Below are positions 8,087 through 17,192 of a DNA stretch of 64,000 nucleotides, piece by piece. Numbering within the stretch: the first letter of the stretch is position 1; the number at the start of each line of letters is the position of its first letter. Under the pieces are notes generated by a model. That model was not told the DNA's origin, did not search any database, and saw only the letters and a list, made by a program, of their open reading frames with translations. The translations under genes were made by a program, and so were the position numbers. Source of the DNA: Amycolatopsis tolypomycina (GTDB lineage: Bacteria > Actinomycetota > Actinomycetes > Mycobacteriales > Pseudonocardiaceae); the NCBI RefSeq assembly GCF_900105945.1, contig NZ_FNSO01000004.1, forward strand, positions 2,790,001-2,854,000, given 5' to 3'.

Positions 8087-9783
8087 GCGAGACGAGCGAG
8101 AACCCCGAACCCGCGGACGAGGGCGAGGCCCCGGCCCAGGGCGCCGAAGAGCCGGAACCGTCCGACCAGAGCGGCCCACAGGAAGCCGACGACGAGGACG
8201 ATCCGCCTGCCTCGGAATCTTCGGAATCCTCGGATTCGCCGCCGCCGGACCAGGACAACGCGGAAGAGACGGACACGCAGCCCGCTGATCAAGAGCGGGA
8301 CGGCGAGCCCGCCGCAGGGCCACAGGAAGCCGACGACGAGGGCGACGATCCGGACGACAGCGAGGTTCCTGCCGCCGAGGACGAGGAAGCCGACGACACG
8401 GAGACTGCGGAGCCGGAGCCTGAGGCGGCGGAGGCTGAGGCGGCCGAGACCGAGAGCGCGGAGAGTGAAGCCGCGGAGGTTGAGGCGGCCGAGACTGAGG
8501 CTGCGGAGACCGAGAGCGCGGAGACCGAGGCCGCGGAGGTTGAGGCGGCGGAGGCTGAGGCCGCGGAAGCTGAGGCTGCGGAGACCGAGAGCGCGGAGAC
8601 TGAGGCGGCGGAGGTTGAGGCGGCGGAGGCTGAGGCCGCGGAAGCTGAGGCTGCGGAGACCGAGAGCGCGGAGACTGAGGCTGCGGAGACCGAGGCGGCC
8701 GAGACCGAGGCCGCGGAGGTTGAGGCGGCGGAGACTGAGGCCGCGGAGACTGAAGCCGCGGAGGTTGAGGCGGCGGAGACCGAGGCGGCGGAAGCTGAGG
8801 CCGCGGAGACCGAGGCGGCGGAGACCGAGGCCGCGGAAACCGACGACGCGCAGACCGATGCGGACGACGCGGCTCAGACGGACACGCAAAACCCGCCCGC
8901 GGACGACAACCAGCCCCCACCCGAGGACCACGAACTCGAGTTGGAATTGAAGCCCCGCGGGCCAGGGTGGGATGGCAACTGGTCGTCCCCGGAGTCGAAG
9001 CCGCAGAGTGAGCAGCCCGCCGCGCAGCAGGAAACCGTCGTCACCACTGAGACCGAAAGCGGTGAGGCAGCCGAGCAGCAATCCGGCCAGCAAACCGAGC
9101 GCCAAGCCGAGCAGCAATCCGATCAACAAACCGAGCAGCAAACCGACCAAGAAGCCCAGCAACAAACAGAGCAAGAAACCGAACCCCAGAACGAGCGCGC
9201 CGAGCAGCAAGCCCCCGAGGCGCCCAACCCCTACCGCGGCGAGTTCGACCCCACGACCGGCGAACTGAAACTGGACCGCGACGCGCCCGACAAGCCCAAG
9301 GAGACTCCGCGCGAGCACGAGGCCGGCGACACCGCCGCCGGGCCGTGGAACTCGGATTCCGACAGTGAGGTCGTCGCCCGGTACGAGGACGGGGATGGCT
9401 GGGAGGTCGGTCCGGACACCCCCGCCGAACGTGAGCAGCGGATGGAGGAGATGGCCGAGAAGCTCAAGGGTGACGAGAAGACCGCGGCGGTACTCGCCGA
9501 CAAGGGGCCTGATCTCGCCGAGCCGATCGTCAAGCTCTGGGATGGCGCGGAGGCCAAAGCCGAAGCCAAGAACGAGGCCAAAACCGAAGCCAAGGAAAAC
9601 ACGGACCACACCTCGACCACCCACGACAACAACCCGCACCTCGAGCCGGCCGAGTCGCAGGCTTCCACCCCGGACATGGTCGGGTCCGTGGCCATGACCG
9701 GCGTGGCGCTGGTGGCCATGGTGCGGCAGTGGCTCGCCGACCGGCGCGGCGGCGCGAGCGCTCCCGACGAGGACGACGGGTGA
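8083..9783 (+). CDS. acidic pentapeptide-repeat protein with C-terminal hydrophobic segment
   Basis: A 566-aa protein that is extremely rich in Glu and Asp. Residues 115-254 are 28 tandem AAE(T/V/A)E-type pentapeptides, a pattern compatible with a long single helix or coiled coil. Residues about 330-375 are Gln-rich (QQT/EQQ pairs). A more ordinary region follows, and near the C-terminus there is one hydrophobic stretch (SVAMTGVALVAMV) before a short charged tail. There is no signal peptide. It is the last gene of the ATGA-coupled cassette. It could be a length-variable spacer or tether for the ATPase complex, or a charged mimic of nucleic acid; neither is shown. Confidence 0.75.
   Translation: MSETSENPEPADEGEAPAQGAEEPEPSDQSGPQEADDEDDPPASESSESSDSPPPDQDNAEETDTQPADQERDGEPAAGPQEADDEGDDPDDSEVPAAEDEEADDTETAEPEPEAAEAEAAETESAESEAAEVEAAETEAAETESAETEAAEVEAAEAEAAEAEAAETESAETEAAEVEAAEAEAAEAEAAETESAETEAAETEAAETEAAEVEAAETEAAETEAAEVEAAETEAAEAEAAETEAAETEAAETDDAQTDADDAAQTDTQNPPADDNQPPPEDHELELELKPRGPGWDGNWSSPESKPQSEQPAAQQETVVTTETESGEAAEQQSGQQTERQAEQQSDQQTEQQTDQEAQQQTEQETEPQNERAEQQAPEAPNPYRGEFDPTTGELKLDRDAPDKPKETPREHEAGDTAAGPWNSDSDSEVVARYEDGDGWEVGPDTPAEREQRMEEMAEKLKGDEKTAAVLADKGPDLAEPIVKLWDGAEAKAEAKNEAKTEAKENTDHTSTTHDNNPHLEPAESQASTPDMVGSVAMTGVALVAMVRQWLADRRGGASAPDEDDG
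8425..8844 (+). repeat. 28 x 15-bp in-frame repeat encoding AAExE pentapeptides
   Basis: Every unit is exactly 15 nt, so length changes stay in frame. A higher order of five units (SAETE AAEVE AAEAE AAEAE AAETE, 75 nt) recurs, pointing to expansion by slippage or unequal recombination. Codons vary between units (GCG/GCC, GAG/GAA), so the array is not brand new. Confidence 0.9.
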
Positions 9784-9784
9784 G

Positions 9785-10020
9785 CTACCCCTCGGGGTGG
9801 AAGAGGAACAGCGTGCACCCCGTGACACTGGCGGGCACGTGCCAGGACCCGGCCGGGGCGTGCAGGAACGTCCCGGCCGGATGGCTGCCGGCGCCGTCGT
9901 CGAAGGTGCCCGCGACCACGTAGACCTCGTCCGGAAGGGCCACGGAGCGGCCTACGCGGCCCTGCTCGCGCGGCACGTGGTGCTGCCGCCGCACCGCGAA
10001 GGTGGCCAGGCGTAGTACGC
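9785..10020 (-). pseudogene. decayed ChrR-like cupin gene
   Basis: The minus strand reads LPDEVYVVAGTFDDGAGSH, then PAGTFLHAPAGSWHVPAS, then GCTLFLFHPEG and a stop, which is the second half of an anti-ECF ChrR-type cupin (metal-binding cupin fold). The N-terminal half with the HxH motif is missing, and the upstream sequence is garbled in all three frames (Arg/Ala-rich, typical of a shifted frame). I call it a remnant; a short functional protein is less likely. Confidence 0.55.
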
Positions 10021-10065
10021 GCCGCCGCCCGGCGCGGACGACGGCGAACGGGACGGCCTCCTGGA

Positions 10066-10353
10066 GTGGGCCGGCGCCCGCCTCGGCACGCCGTTGCCGG
10101 TGGGGGGAGCTGGCCGCGCACCTCGACGTCTCCCCGCGCACGGCTGGCCCGGCGCTTCGCCAACCGGCTCGGGACCAGCCCGGGCGCCTGGCTGCCGGCC
10201 CGCCGCTGGCGGCGGCGCGCACGCTGGAGGAGGCGGACCTGCCGGTGAAGCGGTCGCGGTGGCCTGGCCTCGGCGGTCAACCTGCGCCGCCGCTTCCGCG
10301 AGCGCGTCGGCACCACGCCGGGCGCCTACCGGCGGGCGTTCCGGACGCCCTAG
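10066..10353 (+). pseudogene. decayed AraC/GlxA-type HTH gene (C-terminal remnant)
   Basis: Pieces of an AraC double helix-turn-helix lie in different frames: ARRFANRLGTSPGAWL in one frame, AVAVA in another, and SAVNLRRRFRERVGTTPGAY plus RRAFRTP-stop in the third. At least two frameshifts are needed to join them, and the DJ-1-like sensor half is absent. The stop codon overlaps that of the convergent XRE-cupin gene. Confidence 0.65.
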
Positions 10354-10928
10354 ATGTACTCGGAGATCTCGACGCCGTACGTGCCCGGCTCGAGCGCCTC
10401 GAAGATGTGCGGGACGTCGCCGGGGTAGCAGATGTAGTCCCCGGGCAGCAGCTCCTCCGGGGCGTCCGTGACGCCGACGCGGGCCCGGCCCGCGCACAGC
10501 ACGATGTGCTCGACCACGCCGGTCATGTGCGGGTCGGAGCGCCGGGGCGTGCCCGGCTCGCCGCGGACGACGTAGATGTCGCGGCGGGCGCCGGTGGGGC
10601 AGGCCGACAGCAGCGTGCACGCGTAGTCGGCGTGTTCGGCGAAGACGGTCGGCCCCTTGCCCGCGCGGACGACACGGACCTTGGGCCGTTCCGGTTCGAC
10701 CAGCCGGGAGAAGGGCACGTCGAGGGCGACGCCGAGGGCCCAGAGCGTCTCGACGCTGGGGTTTCCGGTGCCCGACTCGAGCTGCGAGAGCGTCGACTTG
10801 GCCAGGCCGGCGCGGCGCGCGACCTCGGTCAGCGACAGCCCCGCGCGGGTGCGTTCGCGGCGCAGGGAGGCGGCGATGATCTCCAGCGGGGCCCCGCCGG
10901 CTTCCTGGGACATCTCTGTTCGCTCCAT
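10350..10928 (-). CDS. XRE-family regulator with cupin sensor domain
   Basis: About 192 aa. Residues 15-70 form a Cro/CI helix-turn-helix (LSLTEVARRAGLAKSTLSQLE), and the rest is a cupin (HMTGVVEHIVLCAGRARVGV, ELLPGDYICYPGDVPHIFE). Such proteins control nearby transport or amino-acid genes in response to a small molecule. The start is either this ATG or the ATG at 10913. It is divergent from azlC across a 54-bp gap with three matching inverted repeats, so it probably represses azlCD and itself. Confidence 0.88.
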   Translation of the reverse strand: MERTEMSQEAGGAPLEIIAASLRRERTRAGLSLTEVARRAGLAKSTLSQLESGTGNPSVETLWALGVALDVPFSRLVEPERPKVRVVRAGKGPTVFAEHADYACTLLSACPTGARRDIYVVRGEPGTPRRSDPHMTGVVEHIVLCAGRARVGVTDAPEELLPGDYICYPGDVPHIFEALEPGTYGVEISEYI

Positions 10929-10938
10929 CGGTCTTCTC

Positions 10939-11002
10939 GTTCGGCTTGACGAACACAGGGCCGTACGTTCACTGTAGAACACATGCGTTCGATATGGCGA
11001 AC
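10939..11002. promoter_or_regulatory. three inverted-repeat operators between the XRE regulator and azlC
   Basis: Three copies of one pattern are visible: GTTCGgcttgaCGAAC (10939-10954), GTTCactgtaGAAC (10967-10980) and GTTCGatatggCGAAC (10987-11002). All have a 6-nt spacer. The third lies inside azlC codons 2-7. The likely binder is the adjacent XRE-cupin protein. Confidence 0.6.
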
Positions 11003-11675
11003 ACTCGATCGGGGCCTCGCCCGTGACGTCGGCCTGGTCTGTCTGGCCGATTGTCTCGTGGGGGTCTCCTACGGCGCCATCGCGGTGAGCTCGGGCTTCC
11101 CGCTGTGGCTGCCGATGCTGATGTCGCTGCTGGTCTTCGCGGGGGCGTCGCAGTTCATGTTCATCGGCATCGTCGCGGCGGGCGGCAACCCGTTCGCGGC
11201 CGTGCTGGCCGGGCTGCTGGCCAACGCCCGCCACCTGCCGTTCGGCTTCGCGATCGGCGACGTGCTGGGCAAGCGGTGGGCGGCCCGGCTGGCGGGCAGT
11301 CACCTGATGATCGACGAATCGGTGGCGTTCGCGCTGGCCCAGGAGGAGGCACACCGCCGCCGCGCGGCCTACTGGGTGTGCGGGATCGGCCTGTTCGCCT
11401 GCTGGAACGTCGGCGTGGTCGCCGGCGCGTTCGCCGGGACGGCGATCAGCGACACGGACGCGTTCGGCCTGGACGCGGCGTTCCCGGCGGTGCTGCTGGC
11501 CCTGGTGCTGCCGTCGCTGCGCGACAAGGCGGCGCGGCTGCCGGTGCTGGTCGGGGTGCTGGTCGCGCTGGCCGCGACACCGTTCCTGCCGGCCGGGCTG
11601 CCGGTGCTGCTGGCGCTGGCGGGCGTGCTGGTCGGCGTGCTCGCCAAGGAGCCGGAGATGGAGGAGGCGCGCTGA
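10983..11675 (+). CDS. azlC: AzlC-type branched-chain amino acid (or azaleucine) exporter, large subunit
   Basis: A 230-aa protein with 5-6 hydrophobic helices and the AzlC signature (GVSYGAIAVSSGFPLWLPMLMS, then FAGASQFMFIG, and NARHLPFG). AzlC with AzlD forms a membrane exporter for branched-chain amino acids and analogues. It overlaps azlD by TGATG. The divergent XRE-cupin gene and its operators suggest ligand-controlled expression. Confidence 0.9.
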   Translation: MRSIWRTLDRGLARDVGLVCLADCLVGVSYGAIAVSSGFPLWLPMLMSLLVFAGASQFMFIGIVAAGGNPFAAVLAGLLANARHLPFGFAIGDVLGKRWAARLAGSHLMIDESVAFALAQEEAHRRRAAYWVCGIGLFACWNVGVVAGAFAGTAISDTDAFGLDAAFPAVLLALVLPSLRDKAARLPVLVGVLVALAATPFLPAGLPVLLALAGVLVGVLAKEPEMEEAR

Positions 11676-11995
11676 TGGACGGGACGGAACTGCTGGTCGC
11701 GACGGCGGTGCTGGCGCTCGGGACGTTCGCGTTCCGGTTCGCGGGCCCGGCGCTGCGCAGCCGGGTGAAGCTGACGCCGCGCGCCGAGCGCTTGATGGCC
11801 CTGGCGGCGGTGGTGCTGCTGGCGGCGCTGGTCGCGGTGAGCGCGCTGACGGAGGGCCACGGCTTCGCGGGGATCGCCCGGCCGGCCGGGGTGCTGGTGG
11901 CGGGAGTGCTGGCGTGGCGGAAGGCCCCGTTCGCACTGGTGGTCGTGGCGGCCGCGGCGACGGCGGCACTGCTGAGGCTGGCCGGCGTCCCCTGA
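11675..11995 (+). CDS. azlD: AzlD-type exporter small subunit
   Basis: A 106-aa protein with three or four hydrophobic helices. The family pattern TFAFRFAGPALRSR near the N-terminus and a central ALVAVSALTEG are present. The ATG overlaps the azlC stop, so the two are translationally coupled. It is required with AzlC for export in characterised systems. Confidence 0.88.
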   Translation: MDGTELLVATAVLALGTFAFRFAGPALRSRVKLTPRAERLMALAAVVLLAALVAVSALTEGHGFAGIARPAGVLVAGVLAWRKAPFALVVVAAAATAALLRLAGVP

Positions 11996-12029
11996 CTCGG
12001 GTGCACGTTGTTGTCCGGTCGCCAGCGCC

Positions 12030-12136
12030 CCAATGTGGCGTTGGGTGCGTTGGACGCACCGAACGCCACATTGGGTGCGTTGGACGCACCGAACGCCACA
12101 TTGGGTGCGTTGAGCGCAACCAAGGCCACCTTGGGG
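12030..12136. repeat. tandem 30-bp extragenic repeats with internal palindromes
   Basis: Roughly three and a half head-to-tail copies of a 30-bp unit. Each contains GGTGCGTTGGACGCACC, a 7-bp inverted repeat with a 3-nt loop, and the alternating CGCCACATTG half. The last copy is diverged. All frames are open here only because of composition, so no gene is called. The array fills the azlD-pdxT gap and could act as a terminator cluster. Confidence 0.75.
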
Positions 12137-12242
12137 CGCTCGGGGCCAGGTGCGGCGGAGCCGGGCGGGAGCGGGCCTGACCTGCCGGTCAGCCGCCGAG
12201 TCAGTACGTCTAGGCTGGTGGGAAGGTCTTTCGGGAGGTCGG

Positions 12243-12860
12243 GTGTCGTCGGAACCACTCATCGGGGTGCTTGCCATGCAGGGTGCCGTGCGGGAGCACG
12301 TTGCCATGCTGGCCGAAGCCGGGGCGCGTGCCGTGCCGGTGCGGCGGGCCGCTGAGTTGTCCGAAGTGGACGGTCTGGTGCTGCCCGGTGGCGAGTCCAC
12401 CACCATGTCGCGGCTGCTGGAGAGCTTCGAGCTGCTGGAACCCCTCCGGGCGCGGATCGCCGACGGGCTGCCTGCCTTCGGCTCCTGCGCCGGGATGATC
12501 CTGCTCGCCCGGCAGACCCTCGACGGGCGGCCCGACCAGCAGCAGCTCGGCGGGCTCGACGTCGTCGTGCGGCGGAACGCCTTCGGCAGGCAGGTCGACT
12601 CCTTCGAAGCCGACCTCGACTTCGGCGGGATCGACGACGCAGTGCACGCCGTCTTCATCCGCGCTCCCTGGGTCGAGAAGGCCGGTGACGGCGTCGAGGT
12701 GCTGGCCACCGTCAGCGGCGTGCCCGGCGTGGACACCGGCACCGCTAGGATCGTCGCGGTCCGGCAGGGGGCGGTGCTGGCGACCGCGTTCCACCCGGAA
12801 CTCACGCCCGACGTGCGGGTGCACCGGCTGTTCGTCGACCTCGTGCGAAAGGCTGCCTGA
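12243..12860 (+). CDS. pdxT: pyridoxal 5'-phosphate synthase, glutaminase subunit PdxT
   Basis: A 205-aa class I glutamine amidotransferase that releases ammonia from glutamine and channels it to PdxS. The oxyanion motif [15 protein letters not shown] is present, and the triad is Cys82 (FGSCAGM), His184 and Glu186 (FHPEL). The GTG start follows GGAGG by 4 nt. It precedes yebC by 41 bp, the usual actinobacterial order. Confidence 0.96.
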   Translation: MSSEPLIGVLAMQGAVREHVAMLAEAGARAVPVRRAAELSEVDGLVLPGGESTTMSRLLESFELLEPLRARIADGLPAFGSCAGMILLARQTLDGRPDQQQLGGLDVVVRRNAFGRQVDSFEADLDFGGIDDAVHAVFIRAPWVEKAGDGVEVLATVSGVPGVDTGTARIVAVRQGAVLATAFHPELTPDVRVHRLFVDLVRKAA

Positions 12861-12901
12861 GACGCGGTGCCCGGCCGGGGTACGGAACAGATGGAGGAGA
12901 G

Positions 12902-13657
12902 ATGAGCGGCCACTCCAAGTGGGCCACCACGAAGCACAAGAAGGCCAACCTCGACGCGAAGCGCGGCAAGCTCTTCGCGCGGTTGATCAAGAACATCGAG
13001 GTGGCCGCCCGCACGGGCACCGGTGGTGGCGACCCGGACGGCAACCCCACGCTCTACGACGCCATCCAGAAGGCGAAGAAGAACTCGGTTCCGCAGGACA
13101 ACATCGAGCGCGCCCGCAAGCGCGGCGCCGGTGAAGAGGCCGGTGGTGCCGACTGGCAGACCATCACCTACGAGGGTTACGGCCCGAACGGTGTCGCCGT
13201 CCTGATCGAGTGCCTCACCGACAACCGCAACCGCGCGGCGTCGGAGGTCCGCACCGCGCTGACCCGCAACGGCGGCTCGCTCGCCGACCCCGGCTCGGTG
13301 GCCTACCTGTTCAACCGCAAGGGCGTCGTGCTGATGCCCAAGGGTGACGCGGCCGAGGACGACGTCCTCATGGCGGTCCTCGACGCGGGTGCCGAGGAGG
13401 TCAACGACCTCGGCGAGAGCTTCGAAATCGTGTCCGAGGCGACCGACCTGGTGCCGGTCCGCAAGGCGCTGCAGGACGCCGGCTTCGAATACGAGTCGGC
13501 CGACCTCACCTTCCTGCCCTCGGTGAGCGTCCCGCTCGACGCCGACGGCGCGAAGAAGGTCTTCAAGCTCATCGACGCCCTCGAAGACTGCGACGACGTC
13601 CAGAACGTCTACGCCAACTTCGACGTCTCCGACGAGGTGCTCGCCGAGGTCGGCTGA
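12902..13657 (+). CDS. yebC: YebC/PmpR/TACO1 family protein
   Basis: A 251-aa protein of normal family length. It starts [20 protein letters not shown] and contains the family block [11 protein letters not shown] followed by [14 protein letters not shown]. Members have been described as DNA-binding regulators, and more recently as ribosome-associated factors that relieve stalling, so I give no single role. GGAGG lies 5 nt before the ATG. In many genomes it sits directly before ruvC; here two small genes intervene. Confidence 0.95.
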   Translation: MSGHSKWATTKHKKANLDAKRGKLFARLIKNIEVAARTGTGGGDPDGNPTLYDAIQKAKKNSVPQDNIERARKRGAGEEAGGADWQTITYEGYGPNGVAVLIECLTDNRNRAASEVRTALTRNGGSLADPGSVAYLFNRKGVVLMPKGDAAEDDVLMAVLDAGAEEVNDLGESFEIVSEATDLVPVRKALQDAGFEYESADLTFLPSVSVPLDADGAKKVFKLIDALEDCDDVQNVYANFDVSDEVLAEVG

Positions 13658-13695
13658 TTTTGCTGCGTCGTTTTCCCTTGCGCCGCAACGCTTTC

Positions 13696-13727
13696 GTGCC
13701 CGGGCCGGAAATTTCCGGCCCGGGCAC
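13696..13727. terminator. palindromic hairpin after yebC
   Basis: A perfect 32-nt palindrome (GTGCCCGGGCCGG, AAATTT, complement), 38 bp after the yebC stop and before the next gene's start. Confidence 0.75.
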
Positions 13728-13763
13728 TGGGCTGTGGCGGGCTCGTCAGGCAGAATGTGCGCC

Positions 13764-14306
13764 GTGACCTCGACGACCCCCGCCGCTGCCGCCGACATCA
13801 CCGCCGAACTGTCCGCGGAAGAACTGCGCCTCATCGAATGGATCGAGGGGCAGGCGAAGGAACGCGGCAACGCCGTCATCAACGTCGCCGGTGACGACGA
13901 AGGCGCCGGCTACTCCTTCACCGCGTGCGCCTGGGCGCTGCACAACGTGCCGGAGGCCGTCGTCGTCGGGCTGCCCGGCACCATGGGCCAGGTGCTGCTC
14001 GACGCCTACGTCGACCGCGCGGCCAACGGGGAGATCTTCGAGGTCGGCAAGCGCTACGACGACTTCTTCGAAGGCGTCCCGGTGGTCCTCGAGCGCGTCA
14101 ACAAGGGGCACTACCCCGAGTTCTTCGGCACGGCCTTCCTCATCTACCCGGACGGCGACTTCCCGGCCCTGCAGCTCATCGTCGCGACGCCCGAGGGCAA
14201 GTTCCCCTGGCACCCGGACGCACCCGAGGGCTTCGACCGGTGGCAGCCGGTGCTGACCGAAAGCGGTGATCCCGAGAGCTGGACCCCCGGGGTCGACGGT
14301 CCCTAG
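13764..14306 (+). CDS. DUF4262 domain protein
   Basis: A 180-aa soluble protein. Its core ([19 protein letters not shown], then [12 protein letters not shown], later [23 protein letters not shown]) matches the DUF4262 layout of unknown function. The GTG start is chosen because the upstream ATG at 13755 has no ribosome site; that ATG would add three residues and could serve a leaderless transcript. Its TAG stop shares the CTAG tetramer with the convergent cupin gene. Confidence 0.75.
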   Translation: MTSTTPAAAADITAELSAEELRLIEWIEGQAKERGNAVINVAGDDEGAGYSFTACAWALHNVPEAVVVGLPGTMGQVLLDAYVDRAANGEIFEVGKRYDDFFEGVPVVLERVNKGHYPEFFGTAFLIYPDGDFPALQLIVATPEGKFPWHPDAPEGFDRWQPVLTESGDPESWTPGVDGP

Positions 14307-14743
14307 AACTTCCGCAGGTCGGCGGCCGCTTCCGGGTACTTCGACGCCAGCTCCGCAGCGGGCGCGAATTCCACGCAGTCGTCGGTGTAGGGCGGCACGA
14401 CGACCGTGCCCAGCAGGCTCCACTCGCCCCGCGTGACCGTGGCCTGCCAGGTCCCGGCGGGCACCACGACCTGCGGCCGCTCTCCGGCGGCGACGTCGGT
14501 GCCCAGCACCGGCCGCTCCACCGAGCCGTCCGGGTGCAGCAGCAGCATCTCCGCCGGCGCACCCGCGTGGTGGACGTACACCTCGACGCGGTCCAGCCGG
14601 TGCGGCGCGGAGAACTCCGGCGCGACGAGCAGGTAGTAGATCGCGGACCCGGCGTCGGAACGCCAGCTCTGCGCCCACCGCCCGCCTTCGACCGGGAGCG
14701 GCTGGAGACCCAGGTGGGTGACGAAATCGGCGGGCTGCGGCAT
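14303..14743 (-). CDS. DUF985 (Cupin_5) family protein
   Basis: A 146-aa cupin with the family order [31 protein letters not shown] and [11 protein letters not shown], ending [14 protein letters not shown]. Members bind small polar ligands, but no reaction is established. The start is this ATG (preceded closely by GGAGG) or the ATG at 14752. It converges on the DUF4262 gene with stop codons overlapping. Confidence 0.85.
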   Translation of the reverse strand: MPQPADFVTHLGLQPLPVEGGRWAQSWRSDAGSAIYYLLVAPEFSAPHRLDRVEVYVHHAGAPAEMLLLHPDGSVERPVLGTDVAAGERPQVVVPAGTWQATVTRGEWSLLGTVVVPPYTDDCVEFAPAAELASKYPEAAADLRKF

Positions 14744-14818
14744 GTCCTCCATCCTGCCGCAGGCGCGCCCAGTAGCCTGCAAGCTCGAACTGGTGTTCGC
14801 GGCGGGAAGGAAAAACGG

Positions 14819-15403
14819 GTGCGGGTGCTCGGGGTCGACCCCGGTCTGACCAGGTGCGGCCTGGGGGTGGTCGACGGCGGCAAGGGCCGGGCCGTCCGCT
14901 GCGTCGCCGTCGACGTCGTGCGGACGCCGGCGGACGCCGACCTGGCGCACCGCCTGCTCGGCATCTCCGACGAGGTCGAGCGGTGGATGGACAAGTACAA
15001 GCCGGCCGCGGTGGCGGTCGAGCGGGTCTTCGCCCAGCACAACGTCCGCACCGCGATGGGCACCGCGCAGGCCGGCGGCGTGGTCGCGCTCGCCGCCGCG
15101 CGCCGGGGCCTGCCCGTCGTCTTCCACACGCCCAGCGAGGTCAAGGCCGCCGTCAGCGGGTCGGGCCGGGCCGACAAGGCGCAGGTCACCGCCATGGTGA
15201 TGCGCCTGCTCAACCTCGAGGTCGCGCCGAAGCCCGCGGACGCCGCCGACGCGCTCGCCCTCGCCATCTGCCACCTCTGGCGGGAGCCGATGCGGGCCCG
15301 GCTCGCCGAAGCCGAAGCCCGCGCGGCCGAGATGGCCCGCACGCACAAAGCCCGCCTCGCCGCGGCGGCGAAACAAGTCAAGAACCCAGGAGCAGCACGA
15401 TGA
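14819..15403 (+). CDS. ruvC: Holliday junction resolvase RuvC
   Basis: A 194-aa endonuclease that cuts Holliday junctions symmetrically. The RNase-H-like fold begins [16 protein letters not shown] with catalytic Asp7. The second acidic residue is in VAVERVF, and the final pair is in [12 protein letters not shown]. The GTG start follows GGAAGG by about 8 nt. A ~30-residue Ala/Arg tail is common in actinobacteria. It overlaps ruvA by ATGA. Confidence 0.96.
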   Translation: MRVLGVDPGLTRCGLGVVDGGKGRAVRCVAVDVVRTPADADLAHRLLGISDEVERWMDKYKPAAVAVERVFAQHNVRTAMGTAQAGGVVALAAARRGLPVVFHTPSEVKAAVSGSGRADKAQVTAMVMRLLNLEVAPKPADAADALALAICHLWREPMRARLAEAEARAAEMARTHKARLAAAAKQVKNPGAAR

Positions 15404-15996
15404 TCTCGTCGGTACGCGGAGAAGTCCTCTCGGTCGGTCTCGACCACGTCGTGGTCGAGGTCGGCGGGGTCGGCTTCGCCGTGCAGGCCACCCCGGCGAC
15501 CCTGGCCACGCTCCGCCGCGGCGAAGAGGCCCGCCTGCACACCGCGCTGGTCGTGCGCGAGGACTCGCTGACGCTGTTCGGCTTCGCCGACGCCGACGCG
15601 CGCGAGCTGTTCGGGCTGCTGCAGACGGTGTCCGGGATCGGGCCGCGGCTGGCGCTGGCCACCCTCGCCGTGCTCGACCCGGACAAGCTGCGGGCCGCGC
15701 TGGTGGAAGGCAACATCACCGTGCTCACCTCGGTGCCCGGCATCGGCCGCAAGGGCGCCGAGCGGCTCACCCTCGAACTGCGTGACAAGGTCACCGCGCT
15801 GGCCGGCGCCGGCGACGCGCCCGCCGTCACCGCGCCGGGTGCCCTGCGCGCCGAGGTCGTCGAGGCCCTCGCCGGGCTCGGCTTCCCGGCCAAGCAGGCC
15901 GAGCAGGCCGTGGACAAGGTCCTCGCCGACGGTGACGGCCACACCACGTCCAGCGTGCTGCGTGCCGCACTGGCCACCCTCGGCCGGAAGCGGTAG
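15400..15996 (+). CDS. ruvA: Holliday junction DNA helicase subunit RuvA
   Basis: A 198-aa tetrameric junction-binding protein that loads RuvB. It has an OB-fold N-terminus ([13 protein letters not shown]), two helix-hairpin-helix motifs ([17 protein letters not shown] and [15 protein letters not shown]), and the C-terminal RuvB-binding domain ([17 protein letters not shown]) after a flexible linker. It is translationally coupled to ruvC and 9 bp before ruvB. Confidence 0.97.
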   Translation: MISSVRGEVLSVGLDHVVVEVGGVGFAVQATPATLATLRRGEEARLHTALVVREDSLTLFGFADADARELFGLLQTVSGIGPRLALATLAVLDPDKLRAALVEGNITVLTSVPGIGRKGAERLTLELRDKVTALAGAGDAPAVTAPGALRAEVVEALAGLGFPAKQAEQAVDKVLADGDGHTTSSVLRAALATLGRKR

Positions 15997-16005
15997 GCGC
16001 GGGGA

Positions 16006-17073
16006 GTGGAGTATGAGGCGGTGGACGAGGAAGAGGCCCTCTCGGCGTGGGCCCAGACCGGCGAAGAGAACGTCGAGGGCACCCTGCGCCCGCGCAAGCT
16101 CGACGAGTTCGTCGGCCAGCCGCGCGTGCGCGAGCAGCTGGAGCTGGTGCTGGAGAGCGCGCGCCGCCGCGGGGTCCCGCCCGACCACGTCCTGCTGTCC
16201 GGCCCGCCCGGGCTCGGCAAGACGTCGATGGCCATGATCGTCGCCGCCGAGCTGGGCGCGGCCATCCGGATCACCTCCGGTCCCGCGCTCGAACGGGCCG
16301 GCGACCTGGCCGCGATGCTGTCCAACCTCGCGCCCGGCGACGTCCTGTTCATCGACGAGATCCACCGGATCGCCCGGCCCGCCGAGGAGATGCTCTACCT
16401 GGCGATGGAGGACTTCCGGGTCGACGTCGTCGTCGGCAAGGGCCCGGGCGCCACCAGCATCCCCCTCGAAATCGCGCCGTTCACGCTGGTCGGGGCCACC
16501 ACCCGGTCCGGCTCGCTGACCGGCCCGCTGCGCGACCGGTTCGGCTTCACCGGCCAGATGGAGTTCTACACCGACGCGGAGCTGGAGCTGGTCGTCCGCC
16601 GCGCCGCGACGATCCTCGACATCCCGATCGACCGCGAGGGCTGCGCCGAGATCGCCCGCCGCTCGCGCGGCACGCCCCGGATCGCGAACCGGCTGCTGCG
16701 GCGCGTCCGCGACTACGCCGAGGTCCGCGCCGACGGCAAGGTGACCCGCGAGGTCGCCCGCGCCGCGCTGGCCGTCTACGACGTCGACGAGCTCGGCCTC
16801 GACCGGCTCGACCGGGCCGTGCTCACCGCGCTGACCAGGTCGTTCGGCGGCGGGCCGGTGGGCATCTCGACGCTGGCGGTGGCCGTGGGGGAGGAGGCGA
16901 CCACCGTGGAAGAGGTCTGCGAGCCCTACCTCGTGCGCGCCGGTATGCTCGCCCGCACCCCGCGCGGCCGCGTCGCGACCGCGTCCGCGTGGGAACACCT
17001 CGGCATGGTGCCGCCCGCGGACCTCCCGGGGCGCCCGGACCAGGGCGGGCCGTCGCTCTTCGAACAGGATTGA
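16006..17073 (+). CDS. ruvB: Holliday junction branch migration ATPase RuvB
   Basis: A 355-aa AAA+ motor. Walker A is GPPGLGKT (66-73), Walker B is LFIDEIH, sensor 1 is in LVGATTRSG, and the arginine finger region is [10 protein letters not shown]-terminal winged helix follows. The GTG start is 9 bp after ruvA with GGGGA directly upstream, so the site is tight. The ruvCAB set is complete and co-directional. Confidence 0.97.
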   Translation: MEYEAVDEEEALSAWAQTGEENVEGTLRPRKLDEFVGQPRVREQLELVLESARRRGVPPDHVLLSGPPGLGKTSMAMIVAAELGAAIRITSGPALERAGDLAAMLSNLAPGDVLFIDEIHRIARPAEEMLYLAMEDFRVDVVVGKGPGATSIPLEIAPFTLVGATTRSGSLTGPLRDRFGFTGQMEFYTDAELELVVRRAATILDIPIDREGCAEIARRSRGTPRIANRLLRRVRDYAEVRADGKVTREVARAALAVYDVDELGLDRLDRAVLTALTRSFGGGPVGISTLAVAVGEEATTVEEVCEPYLVRAGMLARTPRGRVATASAWEHLGMVPPADLPGRPDQGGPSLFEQD

Positions 17074-17192
17074 GCGGCTCGTACCGGCGGGTGGGTGTCG
17101 GCGTCCGCGCTGGTACCTGGCACACTCGACAGGAGCACATACCCAAAACCGGACATTTCGGCAGGGCCCGGGTGTCCGTCGAACGGAGAATC

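Noticed and set aside
8425..8844. CRISPR or satellite DNA
   Set aside because: The repeat is 15 nt, in frame and codes for a pentapeptide in a clear gene.
12030..12136. CRISPR array
   Set aside because: Copies are adjacent without spacers and are self-complementary; no cas genes are nearby.
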